This document shows positions 1-12,641 of a DNA stretch of 64,000 nt, piece after piece. Under the pieces are notes generated by a model. That model ran no database searches. It was not told the origin of the DNA and saw only the letters and a program-made list of their open reading frames with translations. The DNA is taken from assembly GCA_013397865.1 (NCBI GenBank), contig VZTI01001288.1:243588-307587 (forward strand). Direction: 5' to 3'. A program made the position numbers and the translations under genes. Each line of letters starts with the position of its first letter. The first letter of the stretch is position 1. This stretch comes from Struthidea cinerea. Its lineage: Eukaryota; Chordata; Aves; Passeriformes; Corcoracidae.

Positions 1-2305
1 CAGAGCCATGAAACACCACCTTGTTTTGCCAGCCAGCAAGGGAGCTGTGCTCTACCCGTGTGTGTTTATGTTCATATATAATGTATACATAAAATATCTT
101 TGCCCCTGCTGCACGTTCTTCCGCCTTGGTGAGGCTGGAGCTGAGGAAACGCCAGCAAAAATTTCTTTTTGCAGCTTCCAAAAAACCGGGGTGCCTTCTT
201 CAGATGAAAAATTCATGCCATCCTTCGTGCTGACTGGTGTCTCCCAGACTCCTGTGCTCCCTCCTGGCATGGGGAAACCTATATAAAGAAATTCGGCTGG
301 CTCTTGAAAAGCATAAATGAGAGGAACTGGCTGCGGGGAGAGGTTTCTGAGGGCTCGAGGAGGAGTTCAAACGCTTCGTTCTTCAGCTGCTGGAGATAAA
401 AGCCCTGGTACATTCAATTCCCACTTTCTGCTGCTGCCAATAAGCAGGGGGGCTTCTTCCTCAGCCTCTTACCACCGCAGAAATAACAGAGATAAAGCTA
501 ACAAAATAAATAAACGCTTTGTGGCTGGAATAGATAATAATTTCACCAGCTGAATATTAAAATATCAAAGCTCAAGGAAAGGATATATAATTATGGGCCT
601 TTGAAGTTCAATAAAGGTCTGTTTCATCAGCATGGTAGCTGGCATTTCAAATGCAAAGACAGAATGATAATATTGCACTGGCATTTCTGACCCACTGAGA
701 ATACATCAGGAGGAGAAGGAAGCCCTTTAAGACAGAAGGCATTTAGACTGTGGCTGATTAATTACCCTACCTCAAAGTGATCCATCCCTGACAGGAGAAT
801 GTTGCTCAGCATCATTTCTCTCCCTTTTACTCCTGCCATATTTTGATTTAAGAAGGGTTGTTTGGCCCAGTACGAGCAGGTGATGTGAAACACTGAAATG
901 AAGGGGCTCTTCTGTACCAGTTACGTTTTGTTATAAATATTCCCATATTAAACAGAAGATCTAAATCCTCCAGTCCAAGAAGCTGTGGCTGAACTTCATT
1001 TGTTTGTTGCCAATTTCTAAACTAAGGTTACAAATCTCAACAACATTCCGGTGTGCTGTGAATTTTTGACTCCACCCTATGGCAGGTAAAGAAAAATCAA
1101 CGTTGAGAGAGGACATACAGTTCTGAAACATATTTTGTTGAGGAACATCACCTTCTCCCCAGGCCCAGCCTAGAGGCACTGCCTGCTGCCTCCAGGCTTG
1201 TGGGAGCTGCAGCAGAGATGGCTTCAGCTGTTTCCCACCTTATTTCCCAGGATGCAGGACAGCACCTGGCACATCATTGGAGATGAGCCCTGGCTCACGC
1301 AAAGGCTGGAGGGGAAGATTTTGGGCTCCCGAAGGCACCACGTCAGCTTGGGTAAGGAGAGTTTTTGAAGGAATGTTCTAAGATACATACTCCAGACATG
1401 CTTTTAAAATTTTTTTTATTTTTAATTTTTGTAACAGTTAAAGGAAGATGTTTCACTGTGATCACAATGAACTAAAAAAACCCCTTTTCTGAGGATAAGC
1501 CAGGCTGGAAGAAAAGCTGTTAAAACCAACTGAAGGTTTATGAGTGCCCACAGTGTTTATACCATGCGGTTCTTGTACTCAGAAAGAGTTTACTACATGA
1601 AGGTTATTTTATTTTTTAATAGACTGTCATCACATTTGGGTACATTTTCCATTTCAAATTAACATCCAGGCCAGTTTTGTGGTTGGGAAAGACAAGCAAG
1701 AGCCCTCAGCTACATGTCAGTGGAAGAGGAGCTTTTATTTGAGGGTAGGGATGTTGAATGACCCCACAGCTTCCTGTTAGTGTTTTAATAGCAGGACTTT
1801 CCCACCTGGTCTTGGCTGGAAAGTCAAGCTTGTATGGTCGTGTGGAGACTCAGTAAAAGTGTGAGCAGAGAGTCCATATCGGATTTCCTAGGTAAAGTGT
1901 GTTACATTTTGTTTTTGGTTCAAAGTGGGAATCAGCCTGTGGGGAAGAAATGCTCTTTCTCAGCATACCTCACACTCATGGGAGGCCTTGAACACGATGT
2001 TTCAAACTTCCCAGTGCAGTGTAAAAGAAAGGAAAGCTTCTGAACGAGACAGTTTATTTTGCTTTTCAGCGTGCACGTTCGGTGGTGTGCAGGAGACCTA
2101 AGGGTTTTGTGCTGATTGGAAAATGACAATAAATTTTTGCCCTGACTCCAGCGAAAGTTTCGAGCAATGACTTCCAGGCTGGCATTCCCATCTCTTCAAG
2201 GCTGGGACGCTCCATTACTCTCCATGCAAAAGGGCTCTGCTGCTCCTTGGCTTTTCTTAGAGCACCTCAGTGTAAAGTGTGTCTGAATAATTTATTGCCT
2301 CTAAA
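1..2305. other. Non-coding stretch, no gene seen
   Basis: No coding region is supported: open frames are under 100 codons and occur on both strands at once. From about 480 to 720 the sequence turns AT-rich and unique, with AATAAA-like words and an ATGCAAAG octamer-like word, and resembles a conserved non-coding element. An A/T-rich run lies at about 1405-1433. A possible 101-nt exon with good splice signals at 1251-1351 is treated as a finding. No transposon was recognised. Confidence 0.6.
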
Positions 2306-2421
2306 AAGCCAGGTTGGATGGAGCTCTGAGCGACTTGATCTAGCGGAAGATGTCTCTGCCCATGGCAAAGGGGTGGAATGAGATATTTTTAAGGCCCTTT
2401 CCAACCCAAACCATTCTGTGA
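2306..2421 (+). mobile_element. CR1 LINE, 3' tail fragment (sense)
   Basis: This is a 5'-truncated CR1 retrotransposon tail. The sequence shows the usual CR1 end order: a CCAGGTTGGATGG word, a GTCTCTGCCCATGGCA segment, a TTTAAGGCCCTTTCCAACCC segment, and a terminal CCATTCTGTGA. The fragment lies far downstream of any reverse-transcriptase region, so it codes for nothing. It has several substitutions against the common form (for example GATATTTTTAAGG), so it is not a recent insertion. CR1 copies usually lack target-site duplications and none is seen. Confidence 0.9.
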
Positions 2422-5400
2422 CCTCTGCTGTCATAATTCAATGATGGTTTGAAGATCATGAATATTGCTGGAAGTCAGAGTGCACTACCTGGGGCTTAGA
2501 ATTGCACTTTAGCCAAAAAGGTTCTGAGTGAGCTTGGGCTTCTTTTGCAGGTCTCTGCAGAAGGGAGGGTTGGGAATGTGTGAGTAAACACAGTCCTTGC
2601 TTGCACTTGATTTCACTTGCGGCATGTTGGTCTGGTTCCATTCCTGCCTCTCATGCTGTGGGGGTGCACTGGGTTCTGGAAGAGAGACAGGCCCTGTCTC
2701 TGAGGATCAGGGAGAGGGCCTCTGTCCTGGGCCCGGAGGTGACCCTGGGAGTGCATCCAGGTCACCGGGGACGGACTGAGAGAGGATTGTGTGTTTATGG
2801 ACAGACTGGGCCTGTGAGAAGTGTTCATTCTGGTTTGTGGCCTTACAGGGCATTGTTTGCCTATTACCATACTGGGTAAAATCTCTGCAATACCCCAGGT
2901 GATTGGGGGACACTGTGGGGAACATCTTTCCTGTTTATAGGATGTGAAATCCTGTTGGGTGCTGGGATTTAGGGAATTCTGACTGCGCAATGAACGGCTT
3001 TGCATTCTTCCACCCGATAAGCAAGGTCCTCGCCCGTGTGTCAGTACTGCAGATGCTGCTGGAATTGAGGAGTCCTCTGCAGTGCCCTTGAGTGGGGATG
3101 ACAAACGGGGTCACCCCAGCTTTGAGACTGGCATGGGCTGACCCTGGCAGCCTCCTCTCTCTGCAGCCCCCTGCACAAGCCGTGTCTATCCATCAAGGAT
3201 GCAACATGCAGGGGGGATGCAGGTCCTCTGGGAAAGCCTCTTGATCCCCACACCCTGAGCCCGTCAGCCCTGACTGTGCTCTGGGGGCTTTCAGGGAAGA
3301 CAAAGAATTCATTCAGGAAGTGCCTCAAATCAAAACCCAAATTATTGTAATGAAATCTAAATGAAACCATAATACAAGAAAAATAGCAAACAGGGATTTC
3401 CTCTCTTTTATGGTAGAACTGGCAATTTAAATTTAAAAAGTCAAAATCAGTGAGTGATACGCAGTTCAAAGGAGAGTCGGAGTGTCCTGGTTCTGCCAGA
3501 GAGGCATTCAGCTACAGATTCAGCCCTGTAGGCTTTTCTCTGCATGTAGACCTTTTTTTTTTTGTCTGTCAGCTGCTTCTACTAAACCACTTTAAATTAA
3601 GTCTCGGTCAATGTCAGAGTTGAGATCTGTTTTATAGGGATGTATTTGTGGAAAAGCATCCAAATACCTGCCTCAGAACTTGTCAGCTATAACTATATTC
3701 TCAGCAGACGTTGAAAGCCATAAACCTCATGCTGAGGGCTTTGAATATCACTTAAGAGCTTAAGCCATGTTCTTGGAATGAGTTTATGAGAAAAACCCGG
3801 AGGGACTCAGCAGCAGGCAGGGGAAACTGCAGCTCTCCTTCCTTTTCTCTGGCTGGGGGGAAGGAATCCCAATGGATAACAATGGCAAAGCCTTTTCCAA
3901 ACAAGGCAGAACTCACCTTGCAGGAAAACTCCAGAAAATACTGAAAGCCAGATGTTGTCTTATGTTAAGGTGCACATGATGGAGGGAGAGGTGGGATGGG
4001 TTGGTCAGGCTGAAAGGGGAAGCATTTTCTGCATGTTAAAAGAGCTCGTTAAAACCAAACTTATTGCTTGGCCCTCAAATTATCTGATAGCTGGTTGTCC
4101 TTCTTCAGCTGGCTCTGATCCCTTTCTGACACCACAGACAAGAGCAAGCAAGCATGCTTTCTGATTTAGAAATGTCAACGTGGTTTAGGTTAGGGAGTGT
4201 TTGTAATAATTGTGAATTGCCTTCATGGTTTGTTTGCTTTCCATAGCAATTGAGAGAAGACAGCAGCTGACAGCTGTGGAAATTTCTGGTGCTGTTCCCC
4301 TCATATAGGACAACATGGATCTAATTAGCATGTGCCAGCAGCACTGTATTATTAAATTAATAATAATTAGAAAGCCATTTGCACCTGTCCTAATGTAACG
4401 AGGTTTACCCCAAAGCGTGTTAAAGCATTAAGCCTTTCACGTCTCTAAAGACACCAGCTTTACCAACGGGCAAACTGTGATGAGAGGCAGAGGCTTTCCC
4501 AGATGCACAAAAAATACTGAGGATCACTACATTAAATAACTTTTTTTTTGGGCACTGTGGAGGGAATCAGTGTTATTGAAAATAAAGCAGAGACTGTCTG
4601 GGCTATGAACAGATTCTGCTAGTGCTGTGCAAGACAAACACTGGGATTTTTAACAGATCAGCCGAGAGATTTTTCTCTCAAAAAATCCCCTACAGACCTA
4701 CTAGGATTCCTTTTGCCCCCTAAGCAACAGTGGAATGGAGATGTTTATTGAATTGCTATTCTGTGTTTGGCTTAGCTGGGGTGATTATGGTTGATATTTT
4801 TAGAGGAAGTAGATAGACCATAAGGAAACACATTGGAGTCTAAACCATACCGCATCCACACAAAATATTTGCTGTGGTTGAGTTTGTACCTCTTGAAATG
4901 TGACGCTTTAACTTAATTTCTGTTTATTTTTGGTATTGTTGATGGCAGGAGACAGCAACATCCTTCTTTGAAGGTTGTGTACCGTTCTTGGAAAACGCAG
5001 AAGAAATCAATTTTTACCAGGGTGACACCGTTTATTATCATTACTCCCAGATATTTGTTTTTATTTTAGTGGGGGAGATGAGGCCAGCTGGGGTCAAATT
5101 GTCTGTGTCAGGCGTCTTATTGGGAAAGGTGGTCAGTACCTCAGGAACAACTGCAGCTCAATGAATGCCTGGGTTCAGCAAAGTGTTCAAGGACGGATTT
5201 AATTGTAACCACGTGCATGAACTCCTTTGATGCTGCATCGTATTGGAAGCTGTGATACAAGACAGCAATTAGGCACATCCAGCAGTACTATGGTCCATGG
5301 ACAGAGAGCGAGCAAGGAGCTGGGAGGACATTACACAGGCCAAAGAGAGGAAAGATGATGCCCTTTTTCCTCGTTGCTTTGTCTGTGAGGAGGCAGGAGG

Positions 5401-7723
5401 CTGGTCAGTGAGAAGTAGAACACTCGATCCCATCAGAGCCGCTCTATCCCACAGTGGTCAAAGGAAGCTGACATGCAGGTGTGCATGGCAGCGGGGTCAG
5501 GACTGCAGACTGAGAGCATCCTGGCCATGTGTGAGTGCTGCTGAAGCTGGTGGTGCCATTCTTAACTCCCAAAGCAGAGGTGACGGTCGAATGTCTCCCT
5601 CTGAAGTAATTCTCCAGCAGAAGTGCAATTGCTCCACAGATCAGCATCTCTGGCCAGCTTTAACTGCATGAGTTTGTGGCCGTGTCAGCAGATTGCTGGT
5701 GCTCCCTTGCTCACCAGCTGTGGCTGTATTCTGTTGAAAGGGACAACTTGCACACAGGAACCTCCTCCATCCCCTTCCGAGGTGGCGAGGGGCAGAGTGG
5801 CCATCTGGCATTTCCGTGCATCAGACGGAACCGGGACAGATTAACATCTTCCCCGCGTGGAGCTGAGTTTTGCAACTGTCTGCATTTGCCTGTGATGTCA
5901 GGTTCTGCTGGGAGAAAGTTATTCTGATCTTGTGTGTTTTGTAACAGATATTGCTGTGCTGGTGAATCTCTGCTGAGGGACTGCCTGCTCGCTTGTGAGG
6001 TGGAATTGCTGTCACTGCACTCAGCGCGTCCAGTTTTACCTGCTCAGTGCCGAGGGCTGGCTGAAGCCTCTGACAGCATCTGCCCATCATTACTGAATCA
6101 TTTTGAATCTGTTTTTTCCTTTCCTGCCTTTCTCGTGGTAGGAAGGCCAGAGGAAATGGTGATTTTTGCAGAAGTTATTTGTCCTTTGTGAACCCTCTTT
6201 GAATGAACTGATGTGCTTCACTCCATGCACAATGAAACATCAGCACGGTGCCATCAAAGGGACGAGTTCTGCCCTCAAATGAGTGAGTGGGCAAGAAACT
6301 ATGAGCTCTGCACATGTGTCTGATGTCCTTATGCGTCTCATCTGCTCAGCATTGAACTCAGAGGCTTAAATCTACAGGCTCAGTGCTGAGAATCTGTCCT
6401 GCAGTATTTATGGCTGTTGTTTAACTTTAATCTCAGCCGTTCATTTGCTTCCTGGTTCTCGTATAATTAGAACGTATTAAACAGGAGCCAACCACAAGAA
6501 ATATAAAAGGTTAACGCAGTAAGGAAATGTCAGTGGAATGAATACAGCTCACTAATTCACGGGTTCTTTCCGTAAATATTTCCACCAGCCAAAATATTGA
6601 CTTTAACCTTTTCCATCTCCTGCGTGTAAAGCTTTGTATTCCCTTGTCGCGGCAACAAATACCTCGGAGCGTGGGGATGGTGCTCGGCACAGGGCAGGCA
6701 GTCACAGTCTGCAGTGATGGTATTAATTAAGTGGCAGAGTCGGATTTCACGATGGTAAGGCACACCCAGAGACGGAGAACCGGGATGTAAAGAAAATGAG
6801 CAACATGTTATAGCAGGGATCGCAGAAAATTGTTTAGGATGACAGTTCGCAGCTGGTCCAGAAAATATCTAACCCCAAAAGGTTTTGCTGTGAGTAGCAC
6901 AAGTGTTTGGATGGAGAAATATGGTGGGTCAGTGTCCTCTGCTGCTGGAGAAGTCCACATCTCGGATCTTTTTTCATAAATAGGTCAAAACCTATCTTAA
7001 AAGCTGTTTGTGTTCCCTTAACTCCAATTCCCAGAATGGAAGATGGTTCCATTGCCTCCTGACTCTAATGAGGCAAAATTGGTTCTGGTGTCCCAGGATT
7101 CCTGAGCACCCTGAGCTGGTTTGCACATATCATGGAGGGGCTGACAGGCAAGGCTGGCTACTGACCTCCCATGGTCTGAGCTTCATTCAAGAAATCAGCA
7201 GCTCCTACCTGTGGCTGTTTCATGCTAAAATTTGTCCCCTGCCCAGACTTCCTCAGGATGCTAAATGAAAGGGGATCCACTCCTGTTTTCCTTGAATCCT
7301 TACCAAACTCCTGCCTGTTTGAGAGTTAGAGATAAATCTTTCCGTGGGTCTTTAGTACTAAACCCAACAGCTGCTCTCAGGGTTAACTGTCCCCCGGGCT
7401 TTCCATGTGTGCATGGGGCATGGCTGCCTGTGGAAAACATGTCATTCCCTTAATCTGCTTCCCTATGTGCTACCTGTGGTTTCAGCTGATAAGTGTTCTG
7501 GGTGTTTTCCTCTGGACCATCTCATAAAAGCAGCATGTGCTGTTAGAAAGCAGTGGGCTGCATCTTGGAAATTAGATCAGTCCTTCAAACAGCTAAGGAC
7601 TGGAATGCAATTTTCCCCGTGCAGTATTCCTGGATAGATTTTTGTATCTCACGGCTTGCTGGGATGCCTGCGCATCCTGGGAGCAGGTACTGGGGGTGTT
7701 CGTGGCACAGGACACAAACAATA
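2422..7723. other. Non-coding stretch, no gene seen
   Basis: No gene is supported. The part at 2570-3250 is GC-richer and gives overlapping frames on both strands, which is typical of chance. A perfect 8-bp-arm hairpin (AGAGACAG, loop GCC, CTGTCTCT) lies at 2683-2701. A T-run sits at about 3549-3561. The block 4300-4400 is rich in TAAT words and looks like a conserved non-coding element. The frame at 5297-5671 (124 codons) shows no domain I recognise. Another AT-rich block with ATAATTAG and TTAATTAA words lies at 6440-6740. Confidence 0.6.
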
Positions 7724-8079
7724 AATCACAGAATGGTTTGGGTTGGAAGGAACCTTAAAGCTCATCCAGTTCCACCTCCTACCATGGGCAGGGACACCTT
7801 CCACTGTCCCAGGGTGCTCAGAACTCTACCCAACCTGGCCCTGAGCACTTCCAAGGATGGGGCAGCCACAGCTTCTCTGGGCACCCTGTGCCAGGGCCTC
7901 ACCACCCTCACAGGGCAGATTTTCCCCCCAATATCCCATCTAACCCTGCCCCGTGTAAGTGAGGAGCCATTCACCCTTGTCCTGTCCCTTGTCCCAGGTC
8001 CCTCTCCATCTCTCTTGGAGCACTTTAGGCACTGGAAGGGACTCTAAGGTCTCCCTGGAGCCTTCTCTTCTCCAGGCTG
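7724..8079 (-). mobile_element. CR1 LINE, about 356-bp 3' fragment (antisense)
   Basis: This is the longest CR1 copy in the window. Read on the plus strand it opens with the inverted 3' end (AATCACAGAATGG, then GGTTGGAAGGAACCTTAAAG). It continues through the CATGGGCAGGGACACCTTCC, GGGCAGCCACAGCTTCTCTGG and CTTGTCCTGTCCCTTGTC segments to GGAGCCTTCTCTTCTCCAGG, all in CR1 order. It is 5'-truncated inside the 3' region and carries no reverse-transcriptase coding. Open frames across it (for example 7553-8047 plus) are by-products of the repeat. Similarity to the familiar consensus is high, so it is younger than the 2306 copy. Confidence 0.95.
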
Positions 8080-8416
8080 TATCAATCTGGGCCCAGTATA
8101 TGTGTGGGTGTACGTGGACCTCCTGTATCTTTAACTCCAATTCACAGCACTGGTGTAATACTGGGCTCATGACAGAAATCAAGATTTTCCTTTACATGAA
8201 TATGTCTTTTGTCAAAGGAACCACAGTGAAGCAACCCGATGAGACATGCAGTTGTCTTTTTTATAAGGTTTTGTACTGCTTTCATCCTCCTGGGATGTGT
8301 GTGCTTCCCATCAGTGCATTCCCCACCAACCTTGTCATCTGTCACAAGTGATTTGCTCTTTCTCATCTTATCTCTCCCGGAGGAGAACTGGTTCTGAACA
8401 GAATTCAGTTGAGTTT

Positions 8417-8448
8417 GGGGGTGGGGGGAGCGGGGAGGGTTGGCGGGG
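8417..8448 (+). other. G-quadruplex motif (five G-runs)
   Basis: Five runs of three or more G (lengths 5, 6, 4, 3 and 4) are separated by loops of 1 to 5 bases. This satisfies the usual four-run, loop-of-1-to-7 rule with one run to spare. The G-rich strand is plus. No promoter or CpG cluster is visible beside it, so its role is unknown. Confidence 0.7.
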
Positions 8449-9669
8449 TTTTTGTTTTCTGAATTTCTGTGCAAGTGCCCCCTGCTCATTGCTTATGCTG
8501 GGAAAACAGGGCTAAAGATGCATCCCTTTCTCTGCCTTTGGGGGCAGGTGACGTGTGGTGCGTTGCATCAGCACCTGGGGCTTTTTTCACATGAAAAAAG
8601 CATTCCAAGATCTTGCCAGGACCTTTTAAATCTTCTGGTCTTGCTGCTCTTTACCAGTTTAGTGGGTCAGAGCTGATCAAGTCACCGGAGTGGAAATGCA
8701 TCGTTCCCCTGCCCGATACCTTGGGGCATAGCTGGAAAGGGCTGGTGCTGAAGGAGCTCTGGATTCCCAGACTCAAACCACCTGAAAATCAGCAGCAATG
8801 AGATTTTGAGGTTGAGGTGATTCTGTTGCGTTGTAATCCTCTCTCCAGTATTGCTTGGCAGCACTCTGGCTGAAACCTCCTCCTGTCATCTTGTGGGTGC
8901 CAGTGATGAAACATCAGTCCAGCCCTCTGAATTATATGGAAAATGTTATTTCTTTTCCCTTAAAAAGAGCCAGTTCAGGCCTGGGCATGAGGGTAGGTGC
9001 ATGGAAAGCCACCTGGGAGTAAAACCTGCATCTGCCTGGAGTTTCACCACCACATCTATCCTCTGTCACGTTAATTAAGAATTATTTGTTTTCCCCCCCT
9101 AAAAATCTTCCTGTGAAGTCGGCTCCACTGAAAGCCACAAGGGCTGAGTCACTGCGCAGACCCTCGCAGCACATAATCACCTGGGGGATTATTTCCTCGG
9201 TGGAATAGCTGGAAAATCAAGTGTGTCTGGCCACTGGAAAGGAGAAGGAATTCCTCCCTGTATCCAAAACCACGGGGAGGTGAGCCATGGCTGGTGGCCA
9301 GCTGCAGGGATGAGCCAGGAAGGCCAGGTGTTCTGTCTCGTTGAGCACCTCTGGTGTTGGGCAAGGCACCACTCAAGACTTGGTCATCATCTGCTCCTTC
9401 GAAGAGGTTTTCTCCCGAGACAGCCTGGGTTTTGGCTCGGAGCTAAATCATGTCAGAAAGGTGTTTCTCATTGTGCCAATTAGCATCAAGGAGCTTCCTT
9501 TCTTGTGTTGCATGGGGATAATTTGGCGTTGGCATGACTTCTGAGTTGTTCTGATTGAAATGATTTAAAAGCTGAGGTCATGGCAGGGCTCCTCGCAAAT
9601 ATCCCCTTCAGCAGCACTTGCTGTTCTGTATTTTCACGGCATCCCAGAGTGTTTTGACTTTTCTCAGGC

Positions 9670-9695
9670 AAAAAAAAAAAAAGAAAAGAAAAAAA
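9670..9695 (+). repeat. A-rich simple repeat
   Basis: An A tract of about 13 bases is followed by AAGAAAAGAAAAAAAGG. There is no recognisable retrocopy body upstream, so it is treated as a simple repeat and not a retroposon tail. Confidence 0.8.
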
Positions 9696-12623
9696 GGAGA
9701 AGAGGCCCCAGCTAAGCTTGGAAATGCTCATGCTTCTTGCTTGAGAGCAGGTTATTTACTGTTGTTCTTGGCGTAGGAGCAGCTCCAAGGCCATGAGCCT
9801 GGGTTTGGCTGTGTTCTCATGGCTGCTTGGCAGCACAGAGATTCCTGCTACACCAGAGGGGACAGAACCCCCCAGCCCCACATCAGCACTGACCCATGTT
9901 GGAGAGATGATTTAATCATCTCTGATAACTGGCGAACCAACCAGATAGATGGTCCCGATATTCAAGGAGTAAAATCATCCTCCATGTGCTCCGAAAGTCT
10001 TGTTTGTCTACTAAAGTCAAGGCTGAAGATGCAAAACTGCATGTCAGCCTTGTTTCTAGCTGGGCTGCCAGCGTGGGGATGGTTGCTTTGATCAGTGAAG
10101 TAGGGAACAACTCCTTACAGAGAGATTTCAGACTCTATGTGGGTGGGAAATCTGGGAAATCTCCTGGTGGAAGAATGCTAGTCTTGGTATCTTTCATAAT
10201 AATATGAAATAACTTAAATATGAAAACTTCTACTTTGCTACAACTGGCATAATATTTCCTTAAATTATGATCCTCCGGATCTGTTTTTTTGTACAGGCCT
10301 TTTCATCTTCAGATGTCTTTCCAAATTTTATCTGACTGAACTGCAAAATATTTTGGGGGCAAAATATTGCCTTCCTTTGTTTCCTCCTAGGTAACATGTC
10401 AGTCTTTCATCCTCATTTTGGATGAATGACTCTAGCTCTTCATAAAATTTCTTTTAGCATCCTGGTAAGAATTCCCTCTGGAATAGTTTATCATGTGCTG
10501 TAACACGAATATGAGGATAAGATTGACTGCCTTTCAAATTTTAACCTCAAAATTTTCGTCTGTCTTGGAGCCTTCCCTTGGCACTCGTCATCAAAGACCC
10601 CGTTAGTGCCTCTGTCAAGCTGCAGGCAGGGGTTCTGTTACAACAGGAGTGGTCTGGGAGCCAATGTTAATCCTTCAGCTTCCCTTCAGAGCGGGATCTG
10701 AATGTGTGCTGGTGTTGTGGAGCGAAACCTGCGGAACAGATTATGGACCCTGGTCCATTCTCCATCACCCCATCGTTGGTTCCCAAGGAATGCAGAGGCT
10801 TTGCTCACCTCCGAGGCCAGACAGCTTTTAAAAATGCTGCTGGCACTCAGTTGGTTTCCTCATCTATCAGGGCAAAAAGGCAACAAGAGGGGCTGCAGGT
10901 CCCTTCTCCCCTTGGCTTTGCCTGGAGGAACACAGGAACAGCAAGGTACAGAACAGAGCAGCTGTAGCACATTGGGAATGTGTCTGGGCTGGCTCAAGTG
11001 GAAGCCACAGGGCTTGGTGCAGAAATTATCAGCTGAGACTGTTTGGTTTGTGTTCCCAAGGAGCTGGATGGGACTATAACATTCCCTTCTGGTTCCAAAG
11101 GTCTGTCAAAGGTAAAAATGTACAATTTAGGCCAAACACCTCTGGTGTTCCTGGGCAGGTGTGGTGGCTGCATGGAAGCCTGATGGATGCAAGAAATGCA
11201 CTGGAGGTGCTGTGTCTGAAGCATTGTGCATAAGCCCTGACTTATTTCTCCTGCAGCAAAGAACTTGCAAAATATTTATTTGGCTGAGATTTCCATGGGA
11301 ACAAGAGGGCTGTTTTGTACTGGGAGACATTTTTGTCTCTGGGAGTCCTTGAAAACTGGCACAGTATGTGATATGTGAATGTTCCAGTGCTGCAAGTCAT
11401 GAGGAAAGGTGTTGTGGACCAGCAGCTGGGGCTGGAATGTGAAGTGATTTAATTTAACAATTACATTTGCAGAGATTGGGTTGCCCAGGGTCTTGTACCT
11501 GTTACATCTACTGCCATGGTAAACAAAACTCTCACGCTGCTGCTGGACCAGTTGGAAGGCAAAAGCCATTGCAAACAGGGCTCTCAGCATCTTTCAGAAG
11601 ATGCAGGATGCAGTCCTGTGTCAGCACTGGGTGAATGTGAATCCTCTGGCACTGAAGAAGGGAGTGTGGACCGACATGGAGGAACTGCACGAGGCACCCA
11701 GGAGTGAGTGTGGCGTGTTGTGTGCGAGGTGTGCGCGGTTGTGCAGATGTGGGCCCACAGGAGGGATGTTTCTGCACCTCTGCACAGCCCAGATGTGCAT
11801 GGGAAGTGTGCACATGCGAACTGTGTGGGTGTTATTTGCGTAGCATCACAGCTGAGTGAGCAAACTTGTAACCCAACCTCGTCACCGGCTGGGGCCAAGC
11901 TATGAGAAAATGGTTAAAGCCGTGGAGAAAGAGGATACACAGCCCGACTTAGAGGTAAAGTTTTTCCGTCTGACTTCAACTGGAGTTTGAACCACGTCCT
12001 AAGCTAATAACATTTACACCCATTGGAGGGAGGAGGCCTCGGCTCTGTAATGAGTCTGCAGTTTGTTCTGCGATACCTTTTTACTCTCTGCCATCTGAGC
12101 TTCTCATGCTCTGGACAACCTTGGATGGGTATTTATAGAGCGAGAATGTGTGAAGCCTTCACCCTTCAAACATGTGCTCAGCCTGAGGAGCTGTAATGAT
12201 TCATGTCCTTGTCTAATGACCATTGATTATATGCGAAAAACTTGGATAAATCTTCTGAGAGGCTTAAAACACGATGTATATCTGGATTCCAAAACAGCCA
12301 TGTGGGTTGTGACTCATTTCTTCAGATGCTGTTCATAAAAACCAATTATATGGTCACTTTGGCTACCAGAAGGGATCTTTTCCGTTGCCCATTTGTTTCC
12401 TAATACTGTATTTTATGACTCTTAGAAAATCATAAAATGCTTACAAATTAGATAATATTTCTGGCAAGAAACACCTTCCGTGGAGACAGATCTGTGGCAG
12501 TTCAGTTAAAAGCAGGCTGGAATCCTAGGACACGCTGAAATTTTTAGCATTGATGTGCTGAAAACACCTGGCAGAAGAAAGGGGGAAATGCAAAGCATCT
12601 GGAAAAAGAAGGGAGGCTGTGGA

Positions 12624-12641
12624 GGGAGGGAGGGAGGGGGG
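12624..12641 (+). other. G-quadruplex motif, (GGGA)n type
   Basis: Three GGGA units followed by a run of six G give four G-runs with single-base loops, the most stable loop arrangement expected for a three-tetrad quadruplex. It forms part of a short GGGA simple repeat that begins at about 12621. Confidence 0.75.

Noticed and set aside
7553..8047. 164-codon plus-strand open frame
   Set aside because: Mostly the antisense strand of a CR1 3' region.
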